This document shows, in pieces, positions 17,088 to 26,960 of a stretch of 64,000 bases of DNA. The translations under genes and the position numbers were made by a program. The notes below the pieces were generated by a model, which saw only the letters and a program-made list of their open reading frames with translations, was not told the DNA's origin and made no database searches. Position 1 is the stretch's first letter. The number at the start of each line of letters is the position of its first letter. The stretch is from Methylacidimicrobium fagopyrum (lineage in GTDB: Bacteria > Verrucomicrobiota > Verrucomicrobiia > Limisphaerales > UBA11358): the NCBI GenBank assembly GCA_026225255.1, contig JAMFSJ010000061.1, positions 1-64,000 on the forward strand. Reading direction: 5' to 3'.

Positions 17088-18281
17088 CTAAGGGCGACCG
17101 TCACGGGTGCGAAAACGCAACCTGAACATTCCGACCATGCCCACCGCCAGCAGAATGCTCACGGCATAAGCGCCGGCGTTCGGATTTTGCGGCACCAGCA
17201 ACAAGGCGCCCATGCCCACCGCCGGGCCCAAAAAATTGCCCGCCCCCATGGCGGCTTCGTGCAGGCCGCCATGCTCGCCTTTAGTTTCGCCAACATCCAT
17301 GGAATAGAACAATGATGAGTAATAGATCAGGCCGATGGAAAAACCGAAGAGAACTTGGGCCGCAAACAGGAGCCAAAAATTCCGGAGAACCAAAAAGCCG
17401 ACAAAACCGATCATCAACCCCAAGAACGACCCGATCAACCACTCAAACCGGTAATGCCAGCCGCGCCATTGCCACAAAAGAATGAAGGCGGCCAGCCGGG
17501 CAAAAAACCAGACCGAACAGAATAATCCGCTAGCCGTGGTGCTGAGATGAAGATCCCGTGCGAGTGACGGAATGGTCGCGAGCAACGTATTGATGCCGAT
17601 GCAGGCAAAGGGGTTGGCCAGCCACGCCATTCTTAAAAAAGTGCGGGGCTTGATAGATTGCTGGAACGCGGCCGACTCCGGCTGATGCGAATGATGCGGG
17701 AGTGAAACAACGACCGGGTGCGGCAGCGGGTTCCTAGATAAAAACCAGGTCACCAATCCGAACTGCAAAAGATAAATGGTGATCGGCAGCCAAAACATGC
17801 TTTGGTAGCCCAAGTGTTCGAACACGGCACCGCCAAGAAAGTAAGAAAGCGCCGAACAGGAAGCCCATACAACATTGTAAATGCCGAGTTGCCGGGGAAG
17901 TTCCGGCGCGGTCTCACCTTCACTGACCAGCGCCTCCAATGCCGGCCAGACAAAACAGGAAGATGCGGTCCAGATCACTAACACGATAATTTGCGCGACC
18001 AATGATCCCAGCCAAATGCCGCCTAAAAGAGCCGCAATCATTCCAATCAAGCCGAGGCGCAAGCCGGTAAAGCAACCGAACCGTTGGGCCACCTTTCCGC
18101 CCTGCCACGAGGCCACCACCCAGATCAAACCTTGCAATGCCGAAATCCCCAGGTTCCCGATATTGCCGAAGCCATAATGATCGCGTAGCAGAAAGAAGAT
18201 GTAGTTGCCATAGAACCCGCAGGCCAACGAACCTAGTCCTTCAAAAACAAAATAGAACGATTTATTTTGGCGGTGAAACAC
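17088..18281 (-). CDS. MFS transporter
   Basis: The 397-residue membrane protein shows about 12 hydrophobic helices. The first loop, VASWQGGKVAQRFGCFTGLRLG, resembles the MFS loop 2-3 motif. The central loop is cytoplasmic, charged and His-rich (VVVSLPHHSHQPESA, about residue 190). It lies 27 bp upstream of the regulator gene. By context it should import the sugars or oligosaccharides released by the cluster's enzymes. Substrate cannot be read from the sequence. Confidence 0.8.
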   Translation of the reverse strand: MFHRQNKSFYFVFEGLGSLACGFYGNYIFFLLRDHYGFGNIGNLGISALQGLIWVVASWQGGKVAQRFGCFTGLRLGLIGMIAALLGGIWLGSLVAQIIVLVIWTASSCFVWPALEALVSEGETAPELPRQLGIYNVVWASCSALSYFLGGAVFEHLGYQSMFWLPITIYLLQFGLVTWFLSRNPLPHPVVVSLPHHSHQPESAAFQQSIKPRTFLRMAWLANPFACIGINTLLATIPSLARDLHLSTTASGLFCSVWFFARLAAFILLWQWRGWHYRFEWLIGSFLGLMIGFVGFLVLRNFWLLFAAQVLFGFSIGLIYYSSLFYSMDVGETKGEHGGLHEAAMGAGNFLGPAVGMGALLLVPQNPNAGAYAVSILLAVGMVGMFRLRFRTRDGRP

Positions 18282-18478
18282 GGTTTAGTTTTAAACAAAG
18301 TTATCCAAGATACAACTAGCCGCGCGTTTTTTTATATGTGACAGCTCAAGGCGGACTGGAGTCGGTTGCCGGATTTACGGGCGATTTATTCCAGGAAGAC
18401 CAACCGCACAACCGGCCTCCGTTTTACGTTTCGGGTTTCGATTTCAAGACTCGGTTTGTTGATTGTCTCAAATTTAAA

Positions 18479-20185
18479 TCAGGGTGTTGGTTGTAGTTTG
18501 GCTCCGTCACATTGTTCAATGCTGATCGGTTTTAGCTCCCCTTGGTTCTTAAAGTTTAATGCCGTCGCTGTCAGTTGATTATCGCGGATCACCAAGCCTG
18601 AGGTGGATGTGACCAGAATATTCGGCCAAACCGATTCGGTAATAACATTGCTGGACACGGTAAGATTACGATGTGCCCCGCTTGCCAAAGGCTTGCCATT
18701 ACCACCGGAAGCCACGATCTGGATCGCCGGCTGACGGCAACCAGTGATCTTATTACCCGAGATAAAAACATCCGAAGCTGACCCGGCTTCAAACCACCAA
18801 AATTCAGGCGAAACTAATATGGCCGCCATCCAACTGTGAGTGATGATATTATCGGCGACTGTTCCCCGGCTCGCTTTGATGAGAATGCCGCGCGAACGGT
18901 TGTAACCAAAATCACACCCTTTCACAACGAACCCGCTGCCCAGCCGATTGGCGGCGGCGATCAATGAACCCATCGGCAAGACTACCGGACGGTTCAAGGT
19001 GATCTGGTAAAATTTAACATTTCCGGCCAACAGATTGTCTTTCGAATGCTGGGTGATGCCGAGTTTTTTAACGAAGGCCTTCTCTGCATCGGTAATCGGG
19101 CTGTCCGGCTCAATACGCTGAACCACTGCATCGGGCGGACGTTCGCCGGCGAAAGGCAGAAACTCAACGGGATCGCCGGTTTCAATGGACATTCCGTCCG
19201 GAGCGGCGACGCGTAAAATTGAATTGGTGCCGGCGGTGATCAAGGCATAACGGCCATGAATATTCACGGCATCATCACCCATAAATTTCGCCACACAACC
19301 GATGATCTCCGGCCCCTTGGTCGCATCAATGCTGTGGAAAGCATCCGCATTCAATGAACGCATCCGGGGAAAGCCGCGCCGCACCGGATCATTCGCCGGC
19401 AACCGGCGGTCAATCACGCAATGTAAGTAGCTGTTTCCTTCGCATCGATTTTCAAGAAATCCAAAACACGGCGAGGCATATAAGGTTACCGCCTCTAATT
19501 TCACACCTATGCATTCTGATAACTCAACGGCATGACCCTCGGAAACATTTTTGGGGTGGGCATGATTGGTTACGAGAATATCACCGGCCTGTTCAGTGTC
19601 CACGGCTGGATTATATTTGTAGCCGGCATTTTTTGAAATCCGGTAGCGTCCTCGTCCGATGCTTTCAAAAGGACCCCAACCGTAATAACTGTCACGTCGC
19701 AGTTCTTTTGTAATCGGATCATAAATTTCAATCCGCTCCACAAGATTGTCCTCGGGATATCCGTCGATGATTTGAAACTCCACCCAACTTTTATCCGGGG
19801 CCAGCGCAACAATCCGGCCTTCGGTCATCGGCAGCGGATCGTAATCCACCGTCAGGCCGCACAAATGGAGGTCCCGGCAATGGTCAAACACCATGGCCGG
19901 GCGGACTTCCGTGCAGATCATCTCAACACCATTGGCAATGATCTCAAGATTAGTCAGCGCTTGAAAATGGAGATGGCTGCCATTTTTTGGAGTTACCCGA
20001 TAACGTCCGGGCGGGATGATCACTCGGTTAGTGCCGGTCTTGATCTGTTGGTCGATCAAAGCTTGCAGGTCAACCATTCTGCCGACGGCAGCGGACGAAT
20101 TATCCGCCGGCTGCCCAACCGCCCAACCGCCCACGAGTGCAGCCAGCAACATCAGTCCGGTCGTTATGATTTTTAAATCTCGCAT
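18479..20185 (-). CDS. Secreted right-handed beta-helix enzyme, GH110-like (alpha-1,3-galactosidase type)
   Basis: From ATG 20183-20185 the protein has about 568 residues and a signal peptide (IITTGLMLLAALVGGWAVGQ). An in-frame start 48 bp upstream is less signal-like. The body is a parallel beta-helix, with many NxI/V turns such as VVKGCDFGYNRSRGILIKAS and VSSNVITESVWPNILVTS. The segment MRSLNADAFHSIDATKGPEI, continuing with GCVAKFMGDDAVNIHG, resembles the catalytic Asp region of GH110 enzymes, which remove terminal alpha-1,3-galactose. The GH110 assignment rests on this motif only. Another pectate-lyase-like or epimerase beta-helix is the alternative. Confidence 0.6.
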   Translation of the reverse strand: MRDLKIITTGLMLLAALVGGWAVGQPADNSSAAVGRMVDLQALIDQQIKTGTNRVIIPPGRYRVTPKNGSHLHFQALTNLEIIANGVEMICTEVRPAMVFDHCRDLHLCGLTVDYDPLPMTEGRIVALAPDKSWVEFQIIDGYPEDNLVERIEIYDPITKELRRDSYYGWGPFESIGRGRYRISKNAGYKYNPAVDTEQAGDILVTNHAHPKNVSEGHAVELSECIGVKLEAVTLYASPCFGFLENRCEGNSYLHCVIDRRLPANDPVRRGFPRMRSLNADAFHSIDATKGPEIIGCVAKFMGDDAVNIHGRYALITAGTNSILRVAAPDGMSIETGDPVEFLPFAGERPPDAVVQRIEPDSPITDAEKAFVKKLGITQHSKDNLLAGNVKFYQITLNRPVVLPMGSLIAAANRLGSGFVVKGCDFGYNRSRGILIKASRGTVADNIITHSWMAAILVSPEFWWFEAGSASDVFISGNKITGCRQPAIQIVASGGNGKPLASGAHRNLTVSSNVITESVWPNILVTSTSGLVIRDNQLTATALNFKNQGELKPISIEQCDGAKLQPTP

Positions 20186-20274
20186 GGCGAATAGGATGAT
20201 CGTAAATATTTCAACCTTTGCCTTTTTTCTCAAGCCAAGGTTTGATCGCCGACCGGTTTATATTCGGATATCGG

Positions 20275-21567
20275 TCATTTTTTTATGGTCTCCGACGGTG
20301 AAACCACTTTCAACAATATCGTGGCATGCGGCTGCACTGTCAGCGTCAGCTTGCCGGTGTAGGTTCCCAGATCTTTATGGCTCCATAAATCGCGCACAGA
20401 CATAGCGGCCTCCGGCTTCAAACCCAAATCCTGCCACCGAGCGGTGATCATTTCCGGATGATCATCACGATTGAGCAATGCCACCGCGATGGCTCCATTC
20501 ACCAACGGTTTAAGCCATACATCGGTGCATCCGGTGCGGGCCACCCGGTGACCTTGGCTGCCCAAGATGTCTTGATCAACGGCAATCACTTCGGGGTTGG
20601 TGAGAATCCGTTTGGTTTCAGCATCCAGGTTGCGGATATCACAGCCGATCATAAGCGGCGCCGCCAATAAACACCACATACTCATCTGGGTTTGATATTC
20701 GGCAACCGTGCAACCGCCGCCTTTGATGTTGCCTTTGTTGCCCAGCCCCACGACTAACATATCTGGATCATTCCAACCACCGGGGCCAGCATGACCTTCG
20801 AGATTGGCCTCGGCATCGATCGCGGTGAGGATGCCGATGCAGCTTTGCACATTTCCCGGCGTGTCCCAGATATCACCCACGTCAAAGGAAGTTCGCCAGA
20901 GTTGCGCGCCAGCCTGACGGCCCCACAACCAAGGCGAACGCGGACCCCATTCGCAAATACTGAAGACTATCGGCCGCTGCGTAGCCTTGAGCGCATCGCC
21001 CATTTTAGTGTAACGGCGAATCGCCTCCTTAAAATCATCCGGCGCATTGCAGTAATCGTATTTCACATAATCCACGCCCCAACCGGCGAAAGTCGCCGCA
21101 TCGTCTTCCTCGTGTCCGAAGCTGCCAACCTCGCCGCCGCAAGTTTGATCGCCGGCATCGGAATAGATGCCAAGCTTCAAGCCCTTGCCGTGGATGTAGT
21201 CAGCCAATGCCTTGATCCCTTCGGGAAATTTTTGCGGATTAGCCAGTAGATGACCCTGACGGTCGCGACCACCCTCCCAATGATCATCCAGCACGATGTA
21301 TTCATAGCCAAGATCTTTAAGCCCGAAATCAACCATCTGGTCAGCTACCTGTCGGACAACCCCGGCATTGATGTCCGGGCCAAATGTATTCCAACTATTC
21401 CAACCCATCGGCGGCGTGGTGGCCAGAGGCGGAGTTGCGGCTTGCGCCGCCATCTTTTCCGCCGCGCCAAACAGGAAAAACGGTAATAGCCCGCAGCCGA
21501 GAAATATCTGGTCGAACCATCTTTTTGAGAGACCGCTGAAAACAACCTTGCGTTTGGAGATAATCAT
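20275..21567 (-). CDS. Alpha-galactosidase, GH27
   Basis: The 430-residue protein carries the GH27 signature TPPMGWNSWNTFGPDIN at the start of the barrel. Further family motifs are YIVLDDHW (89-96), the nucleophile D171 in YVKYDYCNAP, and the likely acid/base D229 in WRTSFDVGDIW. The C-terminal beta-sandwich ends at about 425. The N-terminus (about 1-43) contains a hydrophobic stretch and should act as signal or membrane anchor. GH27 enzymes hydrolyse terminal alpha-1,6-galactose from melibiose, raffinose or galactomannan. It neighbours the GH110-like gene, so two different alpha-galactose linkages may be attacked. Confidence 0.92.
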   Translation of the reverse strand: MIISKRKVVFSGLSKRWFDQIFLGCGLLPFFLFGAAEKMAAQAATPPLATTPPMGWNSWNTFGPDINAGVVRQVADQMVDFGLKDLGYEYIVLDDHWEGGRDRQGHLLANPQKFPEGIKALADYIHGKGLKLGIYSDAGDQTCGGEVGSFGHEEDDAATFAGWGVDYVKYDYCNAPDDFKEAIRRYTKMGDALKATQRPIVFSICEWGPRSPWLWGRQAGAQLWRTSFDVGDIWDTPGNVQSCIGILTAIDAEANLEGHAGPGGWNDPDMLVVGLGNKGNIKGGGCTVAEYQTQMSMWCLLAAPLMIGCDIRNLDAETKRILTNPEVIAVDQDILGSQGHRVARTGCTDVWLKPLVNGAIAVALLNRDDHPEMITARWQDLGLKPEAAMSVRDLWSHKDLGTYTGKLTLTVQPHATILLKVVSPSETIKK

Positions 21568-21637
21568 TTCGAAATCTTGGTGTTAGTTAAAATCAACCTA
21601 TGTTCATTGATGCTGTGTGATCTATCGAGTAATCGCC

Positions 21638-23734
21638 TCAGGGGGAAATCAGGCGAAAAAAAACCGCGACGCTGCCGGGATTGATGGTTTGAAGGACTTG
21701 ATTAGTGAGCGCGGAACCGGTGACGGAAATCCAATTCGCCTCCGAACCGACGGCCAAAAAATTGGTCTGAGATTGGAGCCACCAGCCACGATATTGACTG
21801 GGCCAGGTCAGGACTAGACGGTTGCCGCCCGGCGGCAGCCAGCAACCAAGATCGGGCGATGGCAGCGTGGCCGCCACGATCTGGAGACCATTGACCGGCG
21901 CTCGTAAGACGCCATCACCGCCACCAACGCCCTGACAATTCAGCGTGAACCTGCTTGTGGTTAGATTGGTGAACACGATGTAATTCCCCGCCGAGTTGTT
22001 GGCCGGGATAAACGTTCCGCTAAAAGTGCCGCTATCCACTGACTGTATGCTGGTAGAACCGACGGTGTAACTTCCCGTGCGGCCACTGGTGGCATCGCCA
22101 TCCGAGTAAACATAAACGTCATAGCCAGCATTGGTAAAGGCGGCGGGAATATTTGAAACGACAACGGAAACGGTGCTGCCATCCAGATATCCTTTCATCA
22201 TCCGATAATTTCCAGCTGTATCGGCAATGCCCGTCGACCACGTATTCGCACTGCTCCAACTTACGGTAGTATCCGAAGCCTCCCCGGCGTTGTAGACTAG
22301 ATGCGGTAACGCGCCGACGGCGCCAATGGCATTATTCCATTCACTGGCTGGCACTACCCCGGCCACCTCGCTGCAATCCATTAAAATGTTAGTCATCCCC
22401 GTGGTGCCGCCCGTAAAGCTGATACTGATCGCATTTCCCACGGACGGCCCGGCTGGCACAACGTTCACCGGACAGGAATTGTCCGAGGTGCCGGCAGCAT
22501 TGGCGGCCTGAACTTCATAATAATAAGTTGTCCCGGCGGTGATGCTCATATCCGTATAAGTTGGAAATGAAGCGGATGTGGCCACGCTGCCGATAACTGT
22601 ATAAGGACCGTTATTAGTCAGGGACCGCAATATGTTATAATCGTCAACTTGCGGCACAGCTTTCCATTTGAGCACCACCTGTGTCTGGCAACTCCACCGA
22701 CCGTTGGCTGATACGTTTGTTGGCGTCATCGGGATTGTCGAGGTGCCCCAATGAATCCAGCGTTCGATCATATCACGCGACCGCCCGGGCTGGGTGCCAG
22801 GAAAACGCTCATAAACCAGCAATGCATCTTGGCCGCAGCTTTCGCCCGTGTCGCCGATGATTTGGACATAGCCCAGAGATACATTTGTCGTCGTGGTGGT
22901 CAGCAAGGTTGTTTCCGGCGCCCAGTTAATCCCATCGACGCTGGTCGTATAAAAAATATCCGTTCCTACTCCCCATTTTTGATAAACCATCGCCCACTGG
23001 TTAAGATACGAATTCCAGGCGACGGATTGGACAGATATGTTGTTATTCAAGCCGGGCAATCCGGTCAACGAACCGGAACCGGGCATCGGGGTGCTGAAAC
23101 TGCCACTGTTATACCCATACCAAGTTCCCGGCGCGGCGGCGTCATTGGTCGAAACAAAACCGTAAGTTCCACCCCACGCCATCCAGCGCGAGTGCGCAGC
23201 ATCCCAGGCAATCGAGTTGGCACCGATACCACCAAAGCCGGCGCATTCATTTGGGCTGCCGAGAATTTGCCCCTGCTTTGTCCAAGTCATGCCATCGTCC
23301 GTTGAGATAGCCAAACCGGTGCTATTCCATTCCGTGTAAGGATTGGTGCAGCTATGATCTTCCGCATGATAAAATCCATAAAGCGTTCCCTTATGGCGGA
23401 TCGCCGCCTGCATCCAAGTCCCGCCATTGTCAAAGGCACCCGCGGTAGCGCTTAAAACGGAAGTTGCCGGGTTAATGGAATTCATAGTGTCCAAGCTCTG
23501 GCCTTCGCTCCGGTAATTTGCCCCATCTACCCAAAAAGTAATATTAGCGGTGCCATTGGAATTTGCCAGGTAAGGAAAGCGGGAATCACTGGCGTAATAA
23601 AATACTGGATTGGCCGGGATAGGCACAATCGTCTCGGGGCCCAGAGTAATGTCCGCCAGTGCCCGATCCGTTGTTATTACGGCGATTGCCACCAGCGCAA
23701 AAAACCGGACCGAATCTGATTTGAACGTCCTCAT
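21638..23734 (-). CDS. Large secreted protein: sialidase-like propeller + fibronectin III + lectin-like domain
   Basis: The 698-residue protein starts with a signal peptide (FFALVAIAVITTDRALA). Residues ~35-330 show Asp-box-like repeats (ISTDDGMTWTKQG, TTSVDGINWAPET) typical of sialidase/exo-hydrolase propellers. Residues ~335-430 form a fibronectin type III domain (VLKWKAVPQVDDYNILRS ... YYYEVQAANAAGTSDN). Residues ~440-640 are a beta-rich module with GGTTGMTNILMDCSEVAG. The C-terminal ~50 residues (LVLTWPSQYRGWWLQSQTNF) are found at the end of many exported Verrucomicrobia proteins. It may bind or trim glycans outside the cell; catalytic residues cannot be assigned. Confidence 0.55.
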   Translation of the reverse strand: MRTFKSDSVRFFALVAIAVITTDRALADITLGPETIVPIPANPVFYYASDSRFPYLANSNGTANITFWVDGANYRSEGQSLDTMNSINPATSVLSATAGAFDNGGTWMQAAIRHKGTLYGFYHAEDHSCTNPYTEWNSTGLAISTDDGMTWTKQGQILGSPNECAGFGGIGANSIAWDAAHSRWMAWGGTYGFVSTNDAAAPGTWYGYNSGSFSTPMPGSGSLTGLPGLNNNISVQSVAWNSYLNQWAMVYQKWGVGTDIFYTTSVDGINWAPETTLLTTTTTNVSLGYVQIIGDTGESCGQDALLVYERFPGTQPGRSRDMIERWIHWGTSTIPMTPTNVSANGRWSCQTQVVLKWKAVPQVDDYNILRSLTNNGPYTVIGSVATSASFPTYTDMSITAGTTYYYEVQAANAAGTSDNSCPVNVVPAGPSVGNAISISFTGGTTGMTNILMDCSEVAGVVPASEWNNAIGAVGALPHLVYNAGEASDTTVSWSSANTWSTGIADTAGNYRMMKGYLDGSTVSVVVSNIPAAFTNAGYDVYVYSDGDATSGRTGSYTVGSTSIQSVDSGTFSGTFIPANNSAGNYIVFTNLTTSRFTLNCQGVGGGDGVLRAPVNGLQIVAATLPSPDLGCWLPPGGNRLVLTWPSQYRGWWLQSQTNFLAVGSEANWISVTGSALTNQVLQTINPGSVAVFFRLISP

Positions 23735-23807
23735 TTATGATTTTAATACTTTTTGGTAAATGGTGCCGACCAAACTTGCCACCGGCTCAGGTCCTAAAAT
23801 GACAGGG

Positions 23808-24662
23808 TTACGGACTGACCGCCCAAGGGTTTGCATTCGGCGTAAAACCGACATGCCAGACCACATTCTTGATGTTTTGTAGCTTCCAGAGCGAAGCATG
23901 CCCGTCGGCAAAACTCATATTGATCGCCGCCTTAATGGCTTGCGGCGGCACGGCGGTGGCCTTTAGAAGCGGATGCCGGGAAAGACTCAGGCGTTCCAAT
24001 CCGGAAGCAGAACCGGGCGTGGGCGATCCGTTCCATAAGTCGCGATATAATTGGTCGCTGATCATCGGCCACCCGTCCGGCCAGGTTGAATCATAAAAAG
24101 CTGGTGTATCGGTGGGCCGCCCGATGGCTCCGTCTTTTTGGAAAAAATGATCCTTGAAGGCACTCAGGCCAAAGGTGTTTTCATCGGCATTGTTTGGATC
24201 ATAAAAATATAGCCAGCCATTGATGCTATAGCTGCCAACGTTCAAGGTGGGATCCGAGTTGCCGCCAAAATTCCAGGCCCGTTGAACACCGGGCAACGTG
24301 GCGGTAGTATCACTGGCCAGCGGACATAGCCGGATCGCGGCGACTTGGGATTGATACTGGATTAATGTCTTCATCCATAGGGCGGAGGAAGAACTGTAGT
24401 TGACCATCAACCCATTATTATCCTGGGAATACATGATATAGGCCAAATCCAACTGTTTCAGATTATTGACGCACTTAATGGCCATCGCTTTTTGTTTGGC
24501 CGCAGACAATGCCGGCAGAAGCATCGCCGCCAAAATGGCAATGATCGCGATCACCACTAGTAATTCGATCAACGTAAATGCCCGTGGGGCGGACGACTCA
24601 AACCCTGGTGTCTTTCGACCATCAGCCCAATTCTTTTTGCCGATAATTATTCTCATATTCAT
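23808..24662 (-). CDS. Prepilin-type (type II pseudopilin-like) secreted protein
   Basis: The 284-residue protein has the prepilin peptidase site and helix [20 protein letters not shown] at about 28-47, preceded by a charged leader. The globular part carries [17 protein letters not shown] and a C-terminal [13 protein letters not shown] motif, typical of the very numerous H-X9-DG-like pseudopilins of Planctomycetes and Verrucomicrobia. These proteins are thought to be exported and anchored through a type II/IV-like machinery. The gene lies in the glycan cluster between two secreted proteins. Confidence 0.85.
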   Translation of the reverse strand: MNMRIIIGKKNWADGRKTPGFESSAPRAFTLIELLVVIAIIAILAAMLLPALSAAKQKAMAIKCVNNLKQLDLAYIMYSQDNNGLMVNYSSSSALWMKTLIQYQSQVAAIRLCPLASDTTATLPGVQRAWNFGGNSDPTLNVGSYSINGWLYFYDPNNADENTFGLSAFKDHFFQKDGAIGRPTDTPAFYDSTWPDGWPMISDQLYRDLWNGSPTPGSASGLERLSLSRHPLLKATAVPPQAIKAAINMSFADGHASLWKLQNIKNVVWHVGFTPNANPWAVSP

Positions 24663-24733
24663 GGATTGGCCGACGTTAATTATTCTGCGGACGAACCATC
24701 AAACTTTTTATTTTAGAAGGTTTCGGGTCCATT

Positions 24734-26689
24734 TTATGGCTGTTGAGTCCGGTAAAATTTATGCGGACCCACCGGGGTGATGGTGAAGGGCGAGACCGCA
24801 TATATATTTGTAGTCCAAGGCCCAGTGACATCCGTCGCCTCCAACAGCACCCCGTCCCACCACGTCAGCTTCAATTGTCGGCCAGCCGGATTGATGTTGA
24901 GCGTAGGAGTTGATTGCAGCACGGTAAGGTTGAAATCATCAAAGGCGGCATAGGAATTGGCCGCCCCGTTATTGAGAAAAGAAACGGCGATAAATTTCCC
25001 TGCATCCGCCACCGTGGCCGTGTAGGTCAGCGTATATTGAAAATAATCGGCCCCGTTACCCGAGTAATACAAGGGATCGCTGCCGGTGGCCAACACGGTC
25101 AGATTCGTGTAGGCATCGGCCGGGTTCGTCGCAGACAATAATTGAACTTGCTGGGCACCGGCGAGATATGTGCTTTTCGCCCACCAAGTCAAGGTGAGCT
25201 GATCACCCGCTTGCACGGGGTAACCGGTGACTTGATAAGCCCCGTCATCTCCCGTATGCAGATAGGCCGCCACCCGGCCGCTGACCACGGTCAATCCGTT
25301 GTCGCCGGCAATATCCACGCCCGAGTCGCCATAATTTGTTCCCGTATTATTCCAACCGGCCACCACGTTTCCCAGCACGTCAAAACCTTGGAAGACCTTG
25401 GCCGCAAACACCGCGCCCGCCGTATTGGTTTCAAATCCGGGATTGATCAGCAAGTTGCCAAAATAAACTGGATTCACCGTCACGTTGGCGGCCGAGGTGA
25501 CGGCGCGGCCCAGAATATTTGTTGCAACTAGCTGATAGTTTCCGATCTGAGGATTGACCAATGTCAGTGTCAGGTTTGTGGCGAAAGGAATATTCGTGAA
25601 CACGCCGCCTTGACCGGCATCGGTCTGCCATTGAAAGCTGATTGGGAGCGTGCCAGTGAATGTGGCGGAAAAACTGACCTGACTGCCGGCATTGATATTA
25701 GTGCTCCCCGGCGTGATGTCCCCAGTTAGAGCCGGCATGGCTGCCGGCATGACGAGCAGTGCAACCGGAGCGCTCGTCACCGAGCCGCCGGCATTGGAAG
25801 CGACCAACTGACAATCCAAGGTGTAACTGGCTCCACCCGGATTAATGTCAGGCGGAGTAATGGAGGCGGTCAAGGCGACAGCGCCCGGAATATTTCCCCA
25901 AGTGCCGGCTAATCCGCCGCTGAGACCGCTATTCGTCTGCCATTGATACGTGGTGCCGATCCCCGTGCCGGAATCAGTATTGGTCAAGCTGACTAGAGAA
26001 AGCGCATAACAAGGATTCGGCGAGGCAACCGCATTGCCGAGGATGGGCAGATTTTGATTGGGCTGCACCGTGAGGCTGAAATCATCGAAAGCGGCATACT
26101 TGTTGCCGCCCGAGAACGCACAAAAGAAAACTGCCACATATTTGCCGGCATCCGCAGCGCTCGCGACATAATTCAAAGTGTATTTAGTATAAGCCCCTCC
26201 ATTACCAGTGTTGTTCAACGGCGCGGTGGAAGTCGCCAGCACTGGTAAATTGGCGAGGGCGTCCGTTCTATTGGTCGCGCCCAGCAATTCCACTTTTTGA
26301 TCCGCGTTACCCGAGGGGCCATAGGTGCATTTTGCCCACCAGGTCAAGGTGAGTTGGTCTCCGGCCTGAATCTGATATCCCGTGATCTGATAGGCTCCAG
26401 GATTGCCGCCAATGCTCCAAGCACAGACTGACCCGCTATGCGACGTCAAACCGTTATCGCCATTATAATCCACTCCGCTGCTGTTATTACCCGTGCCCGC
26501 ATTGGTCCAGCCGGCAACATCATTTCCCGGCACATCGAAGCCCGCGCTGACTTTGACGGCAAATACAGTTCCATCAATATTGGTTTCAAAACCGGGATTG
26601 ATCAGCGGGACGATGGTTTGCGCCAGAGCCGGACCTGACACCAGGGCCAGCCAGCAGCAGGAGAGGACTAACTTCAATTTTAATTTCAT
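24734..26689 (-). CDS. Secreted protein with two duplicated carbohydrate-binding-like modules and Ig-like domains
   Basis: From ATG 26687-26689 the protein starts with a clear signal peptide (LKLVLSCCWLALVSGPALA); a start 51 bp upstream would bury it. The module beginning LINPGFETN, with ITGYQIQAGDQLTLTWWAK and YAAFDDFSLTV, occurs near the N-terminus and again in the C-terminal third (LLINPGFETN...VTGYPVQAGDQLTLTWWAK...YAAFDDFNLTV). Between the two copies are one or two Ig-like domains (SFQWQTDAGQGG, NYQLVATNILGRA). The duplicated modules look like jelly-roll sugar-binding domains. No catalytic motif is visible, so it may be a surface glycan-binding protein. An operator-like site lies ~140 bp upstream. 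Confidence 0.6.
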   Translation of the reverse strand: MKLKLKLVLSCCWLALVSGPALAQTIVPLINPGFETNIDGTVFAVKVSAGFDVPGNDVAGWTNAGTGNNSSGVDYNGDNGLTSHSGSVCAWSIGGNPGAYQITGYQIQAGDQLTLTWWAKCTYGPSGNADQKVELLGATNRTDALANLPVLATSTAPLNNTGNGGAYTKYTLNYVASAADAGKYVAVFFCAFSGGNKYAAFDDFSLTVQPNQNLPILGNAVASPNPCYALSLVSLTNTDSGTGIGTTYQWQTNSGLSGGLAGTWGNIPGAVALTASITPPDINPGGASYTLDCQLVASNAGGSVTSAPVALLVMPAAMPALTGDITPGSTNINAGSQVSFSATFTGTLPISFQWQTDAGQGGVFTNIPFATNLTLTLVNPQIGNYQLVATNILGRAVTSAANVTVNPVYFGNLLINPGFETNTAGAVFAAKVFQGFDVLGNVVAGWNNTGTNYGDSGVDIAGDNGLTVVSGRVAAYLHTGDDGAYQVTGYPVQAGDQLTLTWWAKSTYLAGAQQVQLLSATNPADAYTNLTVLATGSDPLYYSGNGADYFQYTLTYTATVADAGKFIAVSFLNNGAANSYAAFDDFNLTVLQSTPTLNINPAGRQLKLTWWDGVLLEATDVTGPWTTNIYAVSPFTITPVGPHKFYRTQQP

Positions 26690-26831
26690 GATTTTATGAT
26701 TTGGATTCGCTTTGATTTCAGCAAAGGGCACGACGATCAATTCAATTATAAACCCATGGATTCGAATGATGCCCGGTGCTGGTGGTGATGATTGACTCTA
26801 GTTTAAACCAACTGGCTCGTCATTAAACTCC

Positions 26832-26860
26832 TGCGTCAATCGATTGGACTTTTGCGTCAG
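26832..26860. promoter_or_regulatory. Operator-like direct repeat upstream of the duplicated-module gene
   Basis: TGCGTCA occurs at 26832-26838 and 26853-26859, exactly 21 bp apart, with ATTGGACTT between. A site at 30294-30322 matches it at 27 of 29 positions. Two direct half-sites two helical turns apart is the usual layout for AraC/XylR-type activators. It lies about 140 bp upstream of the leftward gene starting at 26689. Confidence 0.6.
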
Positions 26861-26960
26861 AGACCAAAATCGTTTTCAAGCCACATCAGCTGACGCCGGT
26901 CTTGCCTTCGCCGATCAAAACGATTCGGCTCGGCAATTTTTTTTGAGTCCGGAGCAATCT

